Positions 39,945 to 48,139 of a DNA stretch of 64,000 bases are shown here, piece after piece (position 1 is the stretch's first letter; each line of letters begins with the position of its first letter). A program made the position numbers and the translations under genes. The notes under the pieces were generated by a model that saw only the letters and a list, made by a program, of their open reading frames with translations, was not told where the DNA came from and made no database searches. The stretch comes from Novosphingobium sp. (lineage in GTDB: Bacteria; Pseudomonadota; Alphaproteobacteria; Sphingomonadales; Sphingomonadaceae), in contig JAGIAR010000011.1 of assembly GCA_017744735.1 (NCBI GenBank), forward strand, positions 1 through 64,000, given 5' to 3'.

Positions 39945-40378
39945 AGACCCCCGACATAACGAACGACGCCGTCACAATGCGATTTGGCCGCCCGCATGCT
40001 GTAGGGAACTGGAGGCGGAGGCGTTTCCGCCGTTCCGTAGAATATCTCGACACCCTTTTCTGCTGACTCGCGATATTGGAGAATATAGGTTGCCTTGCCA
40101 CCGCAAATGCTAAACGCGGCATTGTTGTCACCGACGTTTGCAAGCCGTTCTGAATCCTTGAAGTTTTCCATGAGCACTTCAAAGGAATCGAGATAATATT
40201 TTCCGTTGAACCACGAAATTACTTTGTGCTCATCTGGAAACAAAGCCTTCGCCGCTTCAACGTCGTGCTGGGCAACCGCTTGCGCCAACGCTTCGAACCG
40301 ACTGGCGTTTGCTGCTTCCGCGGACGCTCCGCTCGCCAAAAGAACGGTCGCCGCAGCAAGGAGGAGACGGAGCCTCAC
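39941..40378 (-). CDS. Secreted hypothetical protein inserted after nuoD, GTG start
   Basis: This is a 145-residue protein of unknown family. A signal peptide is clear ([16 protein letters not shown], cleavage about residue 20). The mature part is a small alpha+beta domain with two cysteines ([17 protein letters not shown]). Its shape, helix [22 protein letters not shown] then beta-rich, is loosely NTF2-like. DNA is low in G+C: 40141-40200 has 23 G/C out of 60, unlike nuoD. The GTG at 40378 overlaps the nuoD stop (GTGA), so it is coupled to nuoD despite looking foreign. Confidence 0.7.
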   Translation of the reverse strand: MRLRLLLAAATVLLASGASAEAANASRFEALAQAVAQHDVEAAKALFPDEHKVISWFNGKYYLDSFEVLMENFKDSERLANVGDNNAAFSICGGKATYILQYRESAEKGVEIFYGTAETPPPPVPYSMRAAKSHCDGVVRYVGGL

Positions 40379-41589
40379 CGGTCACACTCCCCAAACACCA
40401 CGTCGATCGCGCCGAGGATGGCGGTCGCGTCGGGGAGCATGTGGCCCTTGGACATGAAGTCCATCGCCTGGAGGTGCGAGAACGCCGTGGGACGGATCTT
40501 GCAGCGGTAGGGTTTGTTCGAACCGTCGCTGACGAGGAACACGCCGAATTCGCCCTTGGGGCTTTCGGTCGCGACATAGACTTCGCCGGCGGGAACGTGG
40601 AAGCCTTCGGTGTAGAGCTTGAAGTGATGGATCAGCGCTTCCATCGACTGCTTCATCTCGCCGCGCTTGGGCGGGACGATCTTCTGGTCGCTCGAAGCGG
40701 TCGGGCCTTCGGGCATTTCGGCCAGACACTGCTTCATGATGCGGGCCGATTGGCGCACTTCCTCGACCCGGACCATGAAGCGGTCGTAGCAGTCGGAATT
40801 GGTGCCGACCGGGATCTCGAAATCCATCCGGTTATAGACGTCGTAAGGCTGGGCCTTGCGGATGTCCCACGGGATCCCGGCCGCGCGGATCATCGGGCCG
40901 GAGAAGCCCCAGCGCACCGCATCGTCCTTGCTGACGATCGCGATGTCGACATTGCGCTGCTTGAAGATGCGGTTGTCGACCACGAGGCTCATCGCGTCCT
41001 CGAACAGTTCGGGCAGGCGCGTATCGAGCCAGTCGGCGATGTCGGTCAGCAGCTTGAGCGGCACGTCCTGGTGCACGCCGCCCGGGCGGAACCATGCGCT
41101 GTGCATGCGCGCGCCCGAAGCGCGTTCGAAGAAGTTGAGGCAATCCTCGCGGATTTCGAACAGCCACAAATTCGGGGTCATCGCACCGACGTCCATCACG
41201 TGGCTGCCGATGTTGAGCATGTGGTTACAGATGCGGGTCAGCTCGGCGAACAGCACGCGCAGGTATTGCGCGCGGATCGGCACTTCGAGATTGAGCAGCT
41301 TCTCGATCGCGAGGACGTAGCTGTGCTCCATCGCGAGCGGCGAGCAATAGTCGAGCCGGTCGAAATAGGGCAGCGCCTGGAGATAGGTCTTGTGCTCGAT
41401 CAGCTTCTCGGTGCCGCGGTGGAGCAGGCCGATATGCGGATCGATCCGCTCGATGATCTCGCCGTCGAGCTCCATCACCATCCGCAGCACGCCGTGCGCC
41501 GCCGGGTGCTGAGGCCCGAAGTTGATCGTGTAGTTGGTGATCTGCTCGTCGCCGGTGGTCGGCGAGGTCTCGAGTGTGAGGCCGCTCAT
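40375..41589 (-). CDS. nuoD: NADH-quinone oxidoreductase subunit D
   Basis: NuoD is the 49-kDa subunit that, with NuoB, forms the quinone-reduction site. The 404-residue protein has [23 protein letters not shown] (quinone-site His), [43 protein letters not shown], and the C-terminal [24 protein letters not shown] and [13 protein letters not shown]. Length is normal for the unfused form. It follows nuoC by 2 nt. Confidence 0.98.
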   Translation of the reverse strand: MSGLTLETSPTTGDEQITNYTINFGPQHPAAHGVLRMVMELDGEIIERIDPHIGLLHRGTEKLIEHKTYLQALPYFDRLDYCSPLAMEHSYVLAIEKLLNLEVPIRAQYLRVLFAELTRICNHMLNIGSHVMDVGAMTPNLWLFEIREDCLNFFERASGARMHSAWFRPGGVHQDVPLKLLTDIADWLDTRLPELFEDAMSLVVDNRIFKQRNVDIAIVSKDDAVRWGFSGPMIRAAGIPWDIRKAQPYDVYNRMDFEIPVGTNSDCYDRFMVRVEEVRQSARIMKQCLAEMPEGPTASSDQKIVPPKRGEMKQSMEALIHHFKLYTEGFHVPAGEVYVATESPKGEFGVFLVSDGSNKPYRCKIRPTAFSHLQAMDFMSKGHMLPDATAILGAIDVVFGECDR

Positions 41590-41591
41590 GG

Positions 41592-42455
41592 TCAGCTACC
41601 CTCCGGAGCGGGGCCGCTGCCGCCTTCGTTGCCGGCCTTCTTCGCGCGCGGCTTGCGGGCCGGGCGATCCTCGGTCGGGGCGGGAGCGGCAGGCTCCTTC
41701 TTTGCGGTGCGCTTCTGCGCGGGCGATCCGGCAGAGGCCTTCTTCGGGGCGGCCTTGTCCGCCGGCTTGCCGGCACCGGTCTCGGCAGGCTTGTCGGTGG
41801 TCTTGGGCTGGGCGACCGGCGGCGGCGCAGGCTGCTCGGCTGCCTTCTCGTCGCCCGGAAGAACGTATTGCGCGCCTTCCCACGGGCTCATGAAATCGAA
41901 GCTGCGCAGATCCTGCGCCAGCTCGACCGGCTCGTAGACCACGCGCTTCTCGTCTTCCGAGTAACGCAGTTCCTGATAGCCGGTGAGCGGGAAGTCCTTG
42001 CGGAAAGGATGCCCTTCGAAGCCGTAATCGGTGAGGATCCGGCGCAGGTCGGTGTTCCCGTCGAACAGGACGCCGTACATGTCGAACACTTCGCGCTCGA
42101 GCCAGCCGGCGTTGGGCCACAAGGTGGTGACGGTCGGGACCGGGGTGTTCTCGGCCGCGCGGCACTTCACCAGGATGCGGTGGTTCTTGGTCAGCGAGAG
42201 CAGCATGTAGACGACGTCGAAGCGCTCTTCACGCGCCGGGTAGTCGACCCCGGCGATCTCCATCAGCTGCTGGTAGCCATGCTCGTCGCGCAGCAGGCGC
42301 AGCGCATCCTCGACGTTCTCGCGCACGACCGAGAGGACGATCTCGCCATGCTCTTCCTTGGCGTGGAGCAGCATTGTGCCCAGCGCGCCCGAAAGCGTGG
42401 CGGCGATCCCGTCGATCTCGGCGATCTTCGGGGCGGAGTGGAGAACGGTTGCCAT
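41592..42455 (-). CDS. nuoC: NADH-quinone oxidoreductase subunit C with long basic tail
   Basis: NuoC is the 30-kDa peripheral-arm subunit. The 287-residue protein has a normal core of about 205 residues ([61 protein letters not shown]). It ends with the usual [13 protein letters not shown] and is followed by about 80 residues rich in Ala, Pro and Lys ([26 protein letters not shown]). The tail is low-complexity and is not part of the NuoC fold. It resembles the Lys/Ala/Pro tails of RNase E in this genome. It lies 1 nt after nuoB. Confidence 0.96.
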   Translation of the reverse strand: MATVLHSAPKIAEIDGIAATLSGALGTMLLHAKEEHGEIVLSVVRENVEDALRLLRDEHGYQQLMEIAGVDYPAREERFDVVYMLLSLTKNHRILVKCRAAENTPVPTVTTLWPNAGWLEREVFDMYGVLFDGNTDLRRILTDYGFEGHPFRKDFPLTGYQELRYSEDEKRVVYEPVELAQDLRSFDFMSPWEGAQYVLPGDEKAAEQPAPPPVAQPKTTDKPAETGAGKPADKAAPKKASAGSPAQKRTAKKEPAAPAPTEDRPARKPRAKKAGNEGGSGPAPEGS

Positions 42456-42456
42456 C

Positions 42457-43005
42457 TTAACGTTCGATCGTCCCGACGCGGCGGATCTTCCGCTGGAGCT
42501 GCATCACGCCGTAGAGCAGCGCTTCGGCGGTCGGCGGGCAGCCCGGCACGTAGATGTCCACCGGAACGATCCGGTCGCAGCCGCGCACGACGCTGTAGCT
42601 GTAGTGGTAATAGCCGCCGCCATTGGCACAGCTGCCCATCGAGATCACGTATTTCGGATCCGACATCTGGTCGTAGACCTTGCGCAGCGCCGGGGCCATC
42701 TTGTTGCACAACGTCCCGGCGACGATCATCACGTCGCTCTGGCGCGGGGACGCGCGCGGCGCGACGCCGAAGCGCTCCATGTCGTAGCGCGGCATGTTCA
42801 CATGGATCATCTCGACCGCGCAGCAGGCAAGCCCGAAGGTCATCCACCACAGCGAGCCGGTGCGGGCCCATTGGAAGAGCTCCTCGGTCGAGGTGACCAA
42901 GAAGCCCTTGTCCGACACTTCGGAATTGAGGCTGTCGAAGAACGCCTGGTCCGGCGCGGCAACGGCACCGCCCGCAGCGGCGCTTGCGGGTTCGATCACT
43001 CCCAT
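42457..43005 (-). CDS. nuoB: NADH-quinone oxidoreductase subunit B
   Basis: NuoB holds the terminal N2 [4Fe-4S] cluster next to the quinone site. The 182-residue protein has the adjacent cysteines in [13 protein letters not shown], plus [15 protein letters not shown] and [22 protein letters not shown], completing the cluster ligands. The N-terminal 20 residues ([20 protein letters not shown]) are a low-complexity leader typical of the group. The ATG at 43005 overlaps the nuoA end by 10 nt. Longer upstream reading is a nuoA shadow. Confidence 0.98.
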   Translation of the reverse strand: MGVIEPASAAAGGAVAAPDQAFFDSLNSEVSDKGFLVTSTEELFQWARTGSLWWMTFGLACCAVEMIHVNMPRYDMERFGVAPRASPRQSDVMIVAGTLCNKMAPALRKVYDQMSDPKYVISMGSCANGGGYYHYSYSVVRGCDRIVPVDIYVPGCPPTAEALLYGVMQLQRKIRRVGTIER

Positions 43006-43370
43006 TCGAGAGCTCCCTTCTTCCAAGCGTAGATCAGGCCGATAACCAGTTCGAAGATGAACACCATCATCGTGATCCAGCCGGGCCATCCGGTCACATC
43101 CAGGCTCACCGCCCAGGGGAACAGGAACGCGGCTTCGAGGTCGAAGATGATGAACAGGATCGCGACGAGATAGAAGCGCACGTCGAACCGGCTGCGCGGG
43201 TCTTCGAAGGCGGGAAAGCCGCATTCGTACTCGCTGAGCTTTTCCGCATCCGGATTATGCGCCCCGGTCAGCCGGGCGACGCCCATCGGCAGGAACACGA
43301 AGGCCGAACTCAGGCCCACCGCGATCACGAGAAAGATCAGGATCGGAAGATATGCGGATAGATCGACCAC
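42996..43370 (-). CDS. nuoA: NADH-quinone oxidoreductase subunit A, GTG start
   Basis: NuoA is a three-helix membrane subunit near the quinone channel. From the GTG at 43370 the product is 124 residues, starting [18 protein letters not shown]. It contains the conserved loop [32 protein letters not shown]. The upstream open frame is hydrophilic and out of character, so the GTG is preferred. It is the first gene of the nuo operon. A promoter (43409-43437) lies about 32 nt ahead of the start codon. Confidence 0.94.
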   Translation of the reverse strand: MVDLSAYLPILIFLVIAVGLSSAFVFLPMGVARLTGAHNPDAEKLSEYECGFPAFEDPRSRFDVRFYLVAILFIIFDLEAAFLFPWAVSLDVTGWPGWITMMVFIFELVIGLIYAWKKGALEWE

Positions 43371-43408
43371 AGGGTGAGTCTCGGAAAGAAACGGAAAGAT
43401 TCGGCCCG

Positions 43409-43437
43409 CCTCTAGGCCCTGCCCCGGCGGGTGGCAA
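43409..43437 (-). promoter_or_regulatory. Predicted promoter of the nuo operon
   Basis: Minus strand: TTGCCA (43432-43437), 17-nt spacer, TAGAGG (43409-43414). Start near 43402, leaving about 32 nt before the nuoA GTG. It follows a hairpin that ends the upstream propeller gene, so the nuo operon is likely an independent unit from here to at least nuoN and possibly DUF1467. Confidence 0.5.
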
Positions 43438-43457
43438 GGCCGGAGCGGGCCGAAATC

Positions 43458-43470
43458 GGCCCTTCGGGCC
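43458..43470 (-). terminator. Short hairpin after the propeller gene
   Basis: On the minus strand GGCCC-GAA-GGGCC (43458-43470) begins 2 nt after the stop and is followed by GATTTC. The stem is only 5 bp and the U-run is short, so it is a weak or partial terminator before the nuo promoter. Confidence 0.45.
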
Positions 43471-43472
43471 AT

Positions 43473-44720
43473 TCATTTCCCCAGCGGCAACGCCCGAATG
43501 TCGGTCGTGCCGGGGTCGGCGCCATCCGCCAGGGCTCCGCCGTCTCCGAAGCGGTCCCAGCGGCCGGTGCCGACATACAGCAGGCGGTCGCCGTCGAGCG
43601 TCCCGCCGAGCGGTTCGGTCCAGCCCGGCGCGTCGCTTTCGAGCACGGTGACGGACTTGATCGAAAGCCAGTCGTCGGCCAGCTCGAGCCGCAGGATGCG
43701 CTTGGGCGAAGTGCCGTTTTGCACCGCGATCAGGCTGTGCCCCCGCCGCCATAGCCCGTCGATTCCGTCGAGCATCGCGGGCTTGGCCGCGGACAGGCGG
43801 GTGACCCTGCCGCTGCCCATGTCGTAGACCGCCAGGCCATAGCGGTAATCGCTCACGATCAGGCGATTGCCGGGAGCGGGCACCAACCCCTGGGGCGAGC
43901 GGAAGCTTCCCGGCGCGGCGAGTTGGCGCAGCGCCTGATCGGTCGGGCCGGCAGCATAGATCACGCCGTGGACCGGGTCGGCGGCGTAGACCGTGCCGTC
44001 ATCCCCCACCGCGACATCGCCGAGCGGCACCATTCCACCGGCTTCGAGCCGCCGCGCGACCTGCCCGGCGGCCGGATCGAAGCCGATGAGCGCGGCAGAC
44101 ACCTTCTCGCCGGGGGTCTGGTCGTAATCGCCCGACGCGACCCACAAGAGCTTCTTCTTCGCGTCCCACGCGACCCCCGCCAGGCTGCCCGCCCCGGCCA
44201 GCTCGAGCCGCTGCCAGTCGGCCTCGCCGCGCTTCACGAACAGCGCGCGCGAGACGATCGTGGTCGCGTAGAGATCGCCGCTCTTCGGATCGCGCGCCAG
44301 ACCCTCGACCAGCTGCGCCTCGGCCGGAACGGTCGTCAGCAGGCTGCTCGGCGCGATCTGGTGACGGTTGACCTGCATCGCGCTGGCGAACCATTGCGCA
44401 TAGTCGATGTCGAGCCAGCCGGCGATCGTGCCTTCGGACTGTGGGCTGAAGGCATAGCCGCGCCGCGCCAGCTCGATCGCCGCCATCCCCGCCGCATCGG
44501 TATTGCCGGCATCGGCCAGCGCATTGAGCAGCCGCAGCCGGACAGTCGAGCTGTCGGGATAGTCGCGCGCGAGCTGGGTCAGGTCGCCCACCGCGGTCAG
44601 TTGCCCGGTCTCCGCGTCGGCCCCGCGCCAGTCGGGCGCGCCGGCCAGGGCCGGAGCCGCCAGTAAGATGCCGGCCGCGAACAGCGTTCCGACCAGTTTC
44701 CCGACCAGTTTGGATGTCAT
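43473..44720 (-). CDS. Secreted beta-propeller protein of unknown function
   Basis: This is a 415-residue protein. From the ATG at 44720 it begins with a clear signal peptide (VGTLFAAGILLAAPALA). An earlier ATG 24 nt upstream would precede it with polar residues. Residues about 40-100 look like a short TPR-like helical region (LTQLARDYPDSSTVRLRLLNALADAG). The rest is a six-blade-type SMP-30/NHL propeller with repeated strands (LVEGLARDPKSGDLYAT, LAGVAWDAKKKLLWVASGDYDQ, LGDVAVGDDGTVYAAD, GLVPAPGNRLIVSDY). Ligand and enzyme activity are unknown. It may share transcription with nuo, but a hairpin and promoter intervene. Confidence 0.75.
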   Translation of the reverse strand: MTSKLVGKLVGTLFAAGILLAAPALAGAPDWRGADAETGQLTAVGDLTQLARDYPDSSTVRLRLLNALADAGNTDAAGMAAIELARRGYAFSPQSEGTIAGWLDIDYAQWFASAMQVNRHQIAPSSLLTTVPAEAQLVEGLARDPKSGDLYATTIVSRALFVKRGEADWQRLELAGAGSLAGVAWDAKKKLLWVASGDYDQTPGEKVSAALIGFDPAAGQVARRLEAGGMVPLGDVAVGDDGTVYAADPVHGVIYAAGPTDQALRQLAAPGSFRSPQGLVPAPGNRLIVSDYRYGLAVYDMGSGRVTRLSAAKPAMLDGIDGLWRRGHSLIAVQNGTSPKRILRLELADDWLSIKSVTVLESDAPGWTEPLGGTLDGDRLLYVGTGRWDRFGDGGALADGADPGTTDIRALPLGK

Positions 44721-44750
44721 TCGCGCGCCGCTCCGATCAGGCATGATGAA

Positions 44751-44779
44751 TTGATTTCGTCCTATCGCAGCACTAGATG
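44751..44779 (+). promoter_or_regulatory. Predicted promoter of the thiolase gene
   Basis: TTGATT (44751-44756), 17-nt spacer, TAGATG (44774-44779). Start near 44786, about 38 nt before the ATG at 44824. It fits the CTAG-type -10 pattern of the window. Confidence 0.45.
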
Positions 44780-44823
44780 CCCGGTGTTCCTTCGATCCTT
44801 ATGCGAAAGGCAGAATTTCCGCC

Positions 44824-46020
44824 ATGTCCGAGTTCTCCGCCAATGACCCGATCGTGATCCTTTCCTACGCGCGCACCCCGATGGGCGGGATGCAGGGCGT
44901 GTTCTCCGACGTTTCCGCGACCGACCTCGGCGCGACGGCGGTGAAGGCGGCGGTCGAGCGCGCGGGTGTTGCGGGCGACGATATCGAGCGGATCTACATG
45001 GGCTGCGTTCTCCCGGCAGGGCTCGGTCAGGCACCGGCGCGCCAGGCGGCCCTCAAGGCCGGCCTGCCCAAATCGGTCCAGGCGACCACGGTCAACAAGG
45101 TCTGCGGCTCCGGCATGCAGACGGTGATCATGGGTGCCGAAGCCCTGGCCGCCGGTTCGGCCGACGTTATCGTTGCGGGCGGAATGGAGAGCATGACCAA
45201 TGCGCCCTATCTGCTCAAGAAGCACCGTTCGGGTGCGCGGCTCGGCCACGATACGGCCTATGACCACATGTTTCTCGACGGGCTGGAAGACGCCTACGAG
45301 GCCGGCGCCGCAATGGGCAGCTTCGCGCAGGACACCGCCAACGCATACCAGCTGACCCGCGAGGGAATGGACGACTATTCGATCGAGAGCCTGCGCCGCG
45401 CCAATGCCGCGATCGCCGGCGGCGCCTTCGCCGGCGAAGTCGTGCCTGTGACCTATTCGACCCGCGCGGGCGACGTCACCGTGGAGACCGACGAGCAGCC
45501 CGGCAAGGGTCGCCCGGAAAAGATCCCGGCCCTGCGCCCGGCCTTTGCCAAGGACGGCACGATTACCGCCGCATCCTCCAGTTCGATCTCCGACGGCGCC
45601 GCCGCCGTCGTCATCACGCGCGAGAGCGTGGCGAAGGAAAAAGGCCTCAAGCCGGTTGCGAAGATCGTAGCGATGGCCGCCCATGCGCAGGAGCCGCGCG
45701 AGTTCACCACCGCCCCGGTCGGCGCAATCAAGAAGGCGCTCGACAAGGCCGGCTGGAGCATCGCCGACGTCGACCTGTTCGAAGTCAACGAAGCCTTCGC
45801 CTGCGTCGCCATGTTCGCGATGCACGACCTCGGCATTCCGCACGACAAGATCAACGTGAATGGCGGCGCGACTGCCCTCGGCCACCCGATCGGCGCCAGC
45901 GGCACAAGGATCCTCGTCACGCTGATCAACGCGCTCAAGACCCAGGGCAAGACCCGCGGGGTGGCGAGCCTGTGCATCGGTGGCGGCGAAGGCACGGCGG
46001 TGGCGGTCGAACTCGTCTGA
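44824..46020 (+). CDS. Acetyl-CoA C-acetyltransferase (thiolase)
   Basis: Thiolases condense two acetyl-CoA to acetoacetyl-CoA, or run in reverse in fatty-acid breakdown. The 398-residue protein has nucleophile Cys94 in TTVNKVCGSGMQ, VAGGMESMTNAPYLL, the EVNEAFA loop, catalytic His in NVNGGATALGHPIGASGTRI, and the second Cys in LCIGGGEGTAVAVE. Sequence is closest in character to acetoacetyl-CoA thiolase (PhaA/AtoB type) and not to FadA, but no PHA genes are adjacent. It is monocistronic, with its own promoter and downstream hairpin. Confidence 0.93.
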   Translation: MSEFSANDPIVILSYARTPMGGMQGVFSDVSATDLGATAVKAAVERAGVAGDDIERIYMGCVLPAGLGQAPARQAALKAGLPKSVQATTVNKVCGSGMQTVIMGAEALAAGSADVIVAGGMESMTNAPYLLKKHRSGARLGHDTAYDHMFLDGLEDAYEAGAAMGSFAQDTANAYQLTREGMDDYSIESLRRANAAIAGGAFAGEVVPVTYSTRAGDVTVETDEQPGKGRPEKIPALRPAFAKDGTITAASSSSISDGAAAVVITRESVAKEKGLKPVAKIVAMAAHAQEPREFTTAPVGAIKKALDKAGWSIADVDLFEVNEAFACVAMFAMHDLGIPHDKINVNGGATALGHPIGASGTRILVTLINALKTQGKTRGVASLCIGGGEGTAVAVELV

Positions 46021-46028
46021 CCGCCATC

Positions 46029-46051
46029 CCGGCCGCGCCGGCCCGACTTTT
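46029..46051 (+). terminator. Possible terminator after the thiolase gene
   Basis: CCGGC-CGC-GCCGG (46029-46041) followed by CCCGACTTTT. The stem is short but GC-only, with four U residues a few bases later. It is 8 nt after the stop. Confidence 0.45.
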
Positions 46052-46078
46052 GGGCTTGTGCACGATCCATGATAGGCT
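46050..46078 (+). promoter_or_regulatory. Possible promoter of the small lipoprotein gene
   Basis: TTGGGC (46050-46055), 17-nt spacer, TAGGCT (46073-46078). Start near 46085. The ATG at 46111 is preceded by a strong GGAGGGGA Shine-Dalgarno, so translation should be efficient. Confidence 0.35.
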
Positions 46079-46110
46079 GTTCTCCTCCAGAAAAATAACG
46101 GAGGGGAAGA

Positions 46111-46479
46111 ATGAGAAATATCCTTTTGATCGCTGCACTTGCATCGTTGGCGGCATGCTCCGCCGCGAAACCCACAGAGGCGCCCACCGAAAAGCCCAAG
46201 ACCCCGGACGAGGCAATGGCCGGGACTTACGAATATTCCGGGCCGGACGGAAAAAAGATGATGTCGGTGCTCGACATCAACCATACCTACACCGACACAA
46301 CCTCGGGCGTCGTCAGCGAAACCGGTACCTGGGCGCTCACGGACGGCAAGGTCTGCTTTACCTCCTCCGCCGCCGGTGCCAGCGCGCAGTGCTACACGAT
46401 GAGCGGATCGCAGAAGGACGGCAATCTGACCGCCACGCCCGACAAGGGCGACCCGCTCAAGCTCGACAAGGTCAGCTGA
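46111..46479 (+). CDS. Small hypothetical lipoprotein
   Basis: This 122-residue protein has a lipoprotein signal peptide: a basic start, a hydrophobic core (ILLIAALASLAA) and lipobox LAAC with Cys at about residue 16. A Pro/Thr/Lys-rich linker follows (PTEAPTEKPKTPDE). The remaining 85 residues look like a small beta-sandwich (AGTYEYSGPDGKKMMSVLDINHTYTDT, GTWALTDGKVCFT) with a likely disulfide between KVCFT and AQCYT. The domain is reminiscent of lipocalin-like or DUF-type envelope lipoproteins, but I do not identify the family. It has its own promoter and a perfect terminator hairpin. Confidence 0.75.
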   Translation: MRNILLIAALASLAACSAAKPTEAPTEKPKTPDEAMAGTYEYSGPDGKKMMSVLDINHTYTDTTSGVVSETGTWALTDGKVCFTSSAAGASAQCYTMSGSQKDGNLTATPDKGDPLKLDKVS

Positions 46480-46490
46480 TCGCCTCCGGC

Positions 46491-46515
46491 CCTCCCCGAG
46501 CGCGCCTCGGGGAGG
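46491..46515. terminator. Bidirectional terminator hairpin
   Basis: CCTCCCCGAG (46491-46500) and CTCGGGGAGG (46506-46515) form a perfect 10-bp stem with loop CGCGC. It lies between the converging lipoprotein gene (stop 46479) and SH3 gene (stop 46517), so it can serve both. Confidence 0.65.
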
Positions 46516-46516
46516 A

Positions 46517-46984
46517 TCAGGGCTCTCCCGCACCCCACAGGCGGGATTGCTTCACATAGCCCTTATGTCCTGCGGCATCGAACTTGCACCAGCCGTCGTC
46601 GCAATCGCCGAGCTTGCCGATCACGCCCGGCTCGGCGTTCCACAGCAGTTTCGCGCCTTCCGAACGCCCGTCTCGGATCGCGGCAAGGCCCTTGCCCGTC
46701 ACGATGGCGGTGCGCGCGGGATTGAGCAAGCGCGCGAGGATCCAGCCCTGCGCGCCGTCGGGATCGCGCACAAGGCGCCAGCCCTCGCGCAGCCGTACGA
46801 CCTTAACCGGCAGGCCCTGCCGATGATAAAGCCAGGAAATCTGATAATCCTCGCTCGGGCCGACACGCATGTTGACCTCGTTCGAGCGCAGCGAGGCCCA
46901 ATAGGGCGTGTCGCGCTCCTGCGCCGCGAGCGCGGCGGGCAGGCACAGCATTGCAAGGGGGAGGACGCGAGCGAAGAAACGCAT
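46517..46984 (-). CDS. Secreted SH3-domain protein
   Basis: This 155-residue protein has a signal peptide (FFARVLPLAMLCLPAALAAQ) and two bacterial SH3 repeats. One is at about residues 35-85 (VNMRVGPSEDYQISWLYHRQGLPVKVV) and the other about 95-150 (WNAEPGVIGKLGDCDDGWCKFDAAGHKGYVKQSRLWG). Such proteins bind peptidoglycan or act as periplasmic partners of cell-wall enzymes. The function here is not known. It is divergent from the dehydrogenase gene, with 78 nt between the start codons. Confidence 0.85.
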   Translation of the reverse strand: MRFFARVLPLAMLCLPAALAAQERDTPYWASLRSNEVNMRVGPSEDYQISWLYHRQGLPVKVVRLREGWRLVRDPDGAQGWILARLLNPARTAIVTGKGLAAIRDGRSEGAKLLWNAEPGVIGKLGDCDDGWCKFDAAGHKGYVKQSRLWGAGEP

Positions 46985-47025
46985 GGGGCCTCATACCGCC
47001 ACGAGCCCGCGCACTTCAAGCGCGC

Positions 47026-47054
47026 TTGACCGGTAACCCCCGCCCGAATAGCGC
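47026..47054 (+). promoter_or_regulatory. Predicted promoter of the 2-hydroxyacid dehydrogenase gene
   Basis: TTGACC (47026-47031), 17-nt spacer, TAGCGC (47049-47054). The start would be near 47061, only 2 nt before the ATG at 47063, so the mRNA would be nearly leaderless. Confidence 0.45.
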
Positions 47055-47062
47055 GCAGGCCC

Positions 47063-48043
47063 ATGAGCCAGACCAAACCTCCAGCCAGGCCGCGCGTGAT
47101 CGTCACCCGCCCCCTTCCCGGCGTCGAACCGAAGATGCTCGAACTGTTCGACACGGTGTTGAACCCCGAGGATCGCGCCTTCACCCGCGAGGAACTGCTT
47201 GCCGCGATGCGGGATTGCGACGTGCTGGTGCCCAACGTCACCGACAAGATCGATGCGGGCATGATCGAGCAGGCGGGCGATCGCATCAAGCTGATCGCCA
47301 ATTTCGGCGCGGGCGTGGACCATCTCGACATTCCGGCACTCAAGGCCAAAGGCATGGCGGTCACCAACACGCCCGACGTGTTTACCGACGACACCGCCGA
47401 CATCACCATGGCCCTGATTCTCACTGCGACACGCCGCCTTTCCGAGGGCATCCGCATGGTCGCCGCGGGCGAATGGGACGGCTGGGCCCCGTCGCGCATG
47501 CTCGGGCGCAATCTGCGCGGCAAATTGCTCGGCATCGTCGGCATGGGCGCGATCGGCAAGGAACTGGCGATCCGCGCGCGCGCCTTCGGGATGGAGGTGG
47601 CTTACAACAACCGCCGCCGCCTGCCCGAAGCCGAGGAAGCGGCACTCGGCGTGCGGTTCGAACCCGGGCTCGAGCTGCTGATCCGCAGCGCCGACTATCT
47701 CTCGCTCAACTGCCCCTCCACCCCCGAAACCCGCGGAATGCTGAACGCGGAGCGGATCGCGGCGATGAAGCCCGGCTCTTTCGTGATTAACAGCGGCCGC
47801 GGCGACCTGATCGACGAACCGGCGCTGATCGCGGCGCTCGAAAGCGGCCATCTCGGCGGTGCGGGCCTGGACGTTTTCGTCGGCGAACCGAACATCCGCC
47901 CCGAATTCATGCACCTCAAGAACGTCACCGCCCTGCCCCATCTGGGCAGCGCGACCGTCGAGGGACGGACCGAGGCGGGCGAGAAGATCATCCGCAACAT
48001 CCAGGCCTGGATCGCGGGCGAGCCGCTGCCCGACGCGGTCTGA
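47063..48043 (+). CDS. D-2-hydroxyacid dehydrogenase (glyoxylate/hydroxypyruvate reductase type)
   Basis: This 326-residue NAD(P)-dependent enzyme of the D-isomer-specific 2-hydroxyacid dehydrogenase family likely reduces glyoxylate or hydroxypyruvate. It has the substrate-domain motif NFGAGVDHLDIPALKAKG, and a Rossmann domain LLGIVGMGAIGKELAIRARAFGMEVAYNNRRR. An Arg/Asn follows GMGAIG and strand beta2, which hints at NADP or mixed preference. The catalytic Arg is in SGRGDLIDE, Glu in DVFVGEPN, and His in LPHLGSATVEGR. It starts almost at its presumed transcription start. It is followed by amt, which has its own promoter. Confidence 0.9.
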   Translation: MSQTKPPARPRVIVTRPLPGVEPKMLELFDTVLNPEDRAFTREELLAAMRDCDVLVPNVTDKIDAGMIEQAGDRIKLIANFGAGVDHLDIPALKAKGMAVTNTPDVFTDDTADITMALILTATRRLSEGIRMVAAGEWDGWAPSRMLGRNLRGKLLGIVGMGAIGKELAIRARAFGMEVAYNNRRRLPEAEEAALGVRFEPGLELLIRSADYLSLNCPSTPETRGMLNAERIAAMKPGSFVINSGRGDLIDEPALIAALESGHLGGAGLDVFVGEPNIRPEFMHLKNVTALPHLGSATVEGRTEAGEKIIRNIQAWIAGEPLPDAV

Positions 48044-48060
48044 TAACTTCCTGCAAGCGC

Positions 48061-48089
48061 TTGTCGGGCATCGACAATCTGCCCTAGAC
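48061..48089 (+). promoter_or_regulatory. Possible promoter of amt
   Basis: TTGTCG (48061-48066), 17-nt spacer, CTAGAC (48084-48089). If the -10 is read as TAGACG the spacer is 18 nt. Start near 48096, about 44 nt before the amt ATG. No sigma54 -24/-12 site was recognised, which is unusual for amt genes but not decisive. Confidence 0.35.
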
Positions 48090-48139
48090 GTCGCCCCACA
48101 ACAGCCCGCTAACGGGCGTGCGCAGGGAGAATTACCGAC

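Noticed and set aside
47655-47675. A tRNA-like GGTTCGAACCC T-loop motif
   Set aside because: It lies inside the 2-hydroxyacid dehydrogenase reading frame and no cloverleaf can be built around it.
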